Part shown: positions 5,093 to 5,147 of the stretch, in pieces
Layout of the letters: each line of letters opens with the position of its first letter
Numbering within the stretch: the stretch's first letter is position 1
Origin: Candidatus Zhuqueibacterota bacterium 4484_188
Lineage (GTDB): Bacteria > Calditrichota > Calditrichia > RBG-13-44-9
Length of the DNA stretch: 5,147 nt
Direction of reading: 5' to 3'
NCBI GenBank assembly: GCA_002049825.1
Contig: MVCZ01000091.1
Location: 1 to 5,147 of the forward strand
Position numbers and translations under genes: made by a program
The notes under the pieces: model-generated
Told to the model about the DNA's origin: nothing
What the model saw: the letters and a program-made list of their open reading frames with translations, nothing else
Database searches by the model: none

Positions 5093-5147
5093 ATCATTTA
5101 CCCGTTCTAAATTTGTTCCTTTTCTTAACAACGTCAGTTCAAAAAAA

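Noticed and set aside
5124..5147. TTAACAACGTCAGTTC near the right end, resembling the start of an integron attC site
   Set aside because: Only one short partial match, cut by the window edge, with no matching GTTRRRY end to the left of the two-gene module; chance is more likely.

Overview
This is a bacterial chromosome fragment in two parts. Positions 1 to about 4170 hold a run of minus-strand genes of moderate G+C (roughly half by eye). From about 4380 to the end the DNA is AT-rich and carries a small plus-strand module. An exported M16 protease and a probable lipoprotein suggest a Gram-negative cell. The gene repertoire would fit an environmental lineage such as the FCB/Calditrichota-like groups, but there is no rRNA or other marker, so this placement is only a guess.

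The minus strand, read in the direction of transcription, starts with a DUF1684 family lipoprotein (4171 to 3242). A probable terminator hairpin and a 210 bp gap follow. A good sigma70-type promoter (3089-3061) then begins a tight four-gene cluster: a KtrA/TrkA-type RCK potassium-channel regulator (3031-2342), an unrecognised 125-residue protein with a symmetric four-cysteine cluster (2309-1932), a multi-pass Ste24-like M48 metalloprotease (1927-830), and a signal-peptide-bearing M16 zinc protease that runs off the left edge (833 to 1). The spacings are 32 nt, 4 nt and a 4-nt ATGA overlap, so the four genes are probably co-transcribed and the last three translationally coupled. A membrane metalloprotease and an exported metalloprotease made together suggest a shared job in envelope protein turnover. 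The link to potassium transport is not explained by the sequence, and no KtrB/TrkH membrane subunit is present here.

The region 4172-4583 has no convincing gene. It holds possible promoters in both directions and a frame-broken open stretch on the minus strand that may be a gene relic.

The plus strand carries a two-gene module with ATGA overlap. A 58-residue DUF4258-like protein (4584-4760, too short for ordinary ORF lists) is followed by a 75-residue DUF2283 protein (4757-4984). The pair looks like a toxin-antitoxin-type unit. The first protein appears to lack the middle of its family's fold, so it may be a compacted or inactivated version. Its promoter region has a 10-bp palindrome and a direct repeat placed one helical turn apart, candidates for an autoregulatory operator. 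The last ~160 bp hold nothing convincing. No tRNA, rRNA, CRISPR array or complete insertion sequence was seen.
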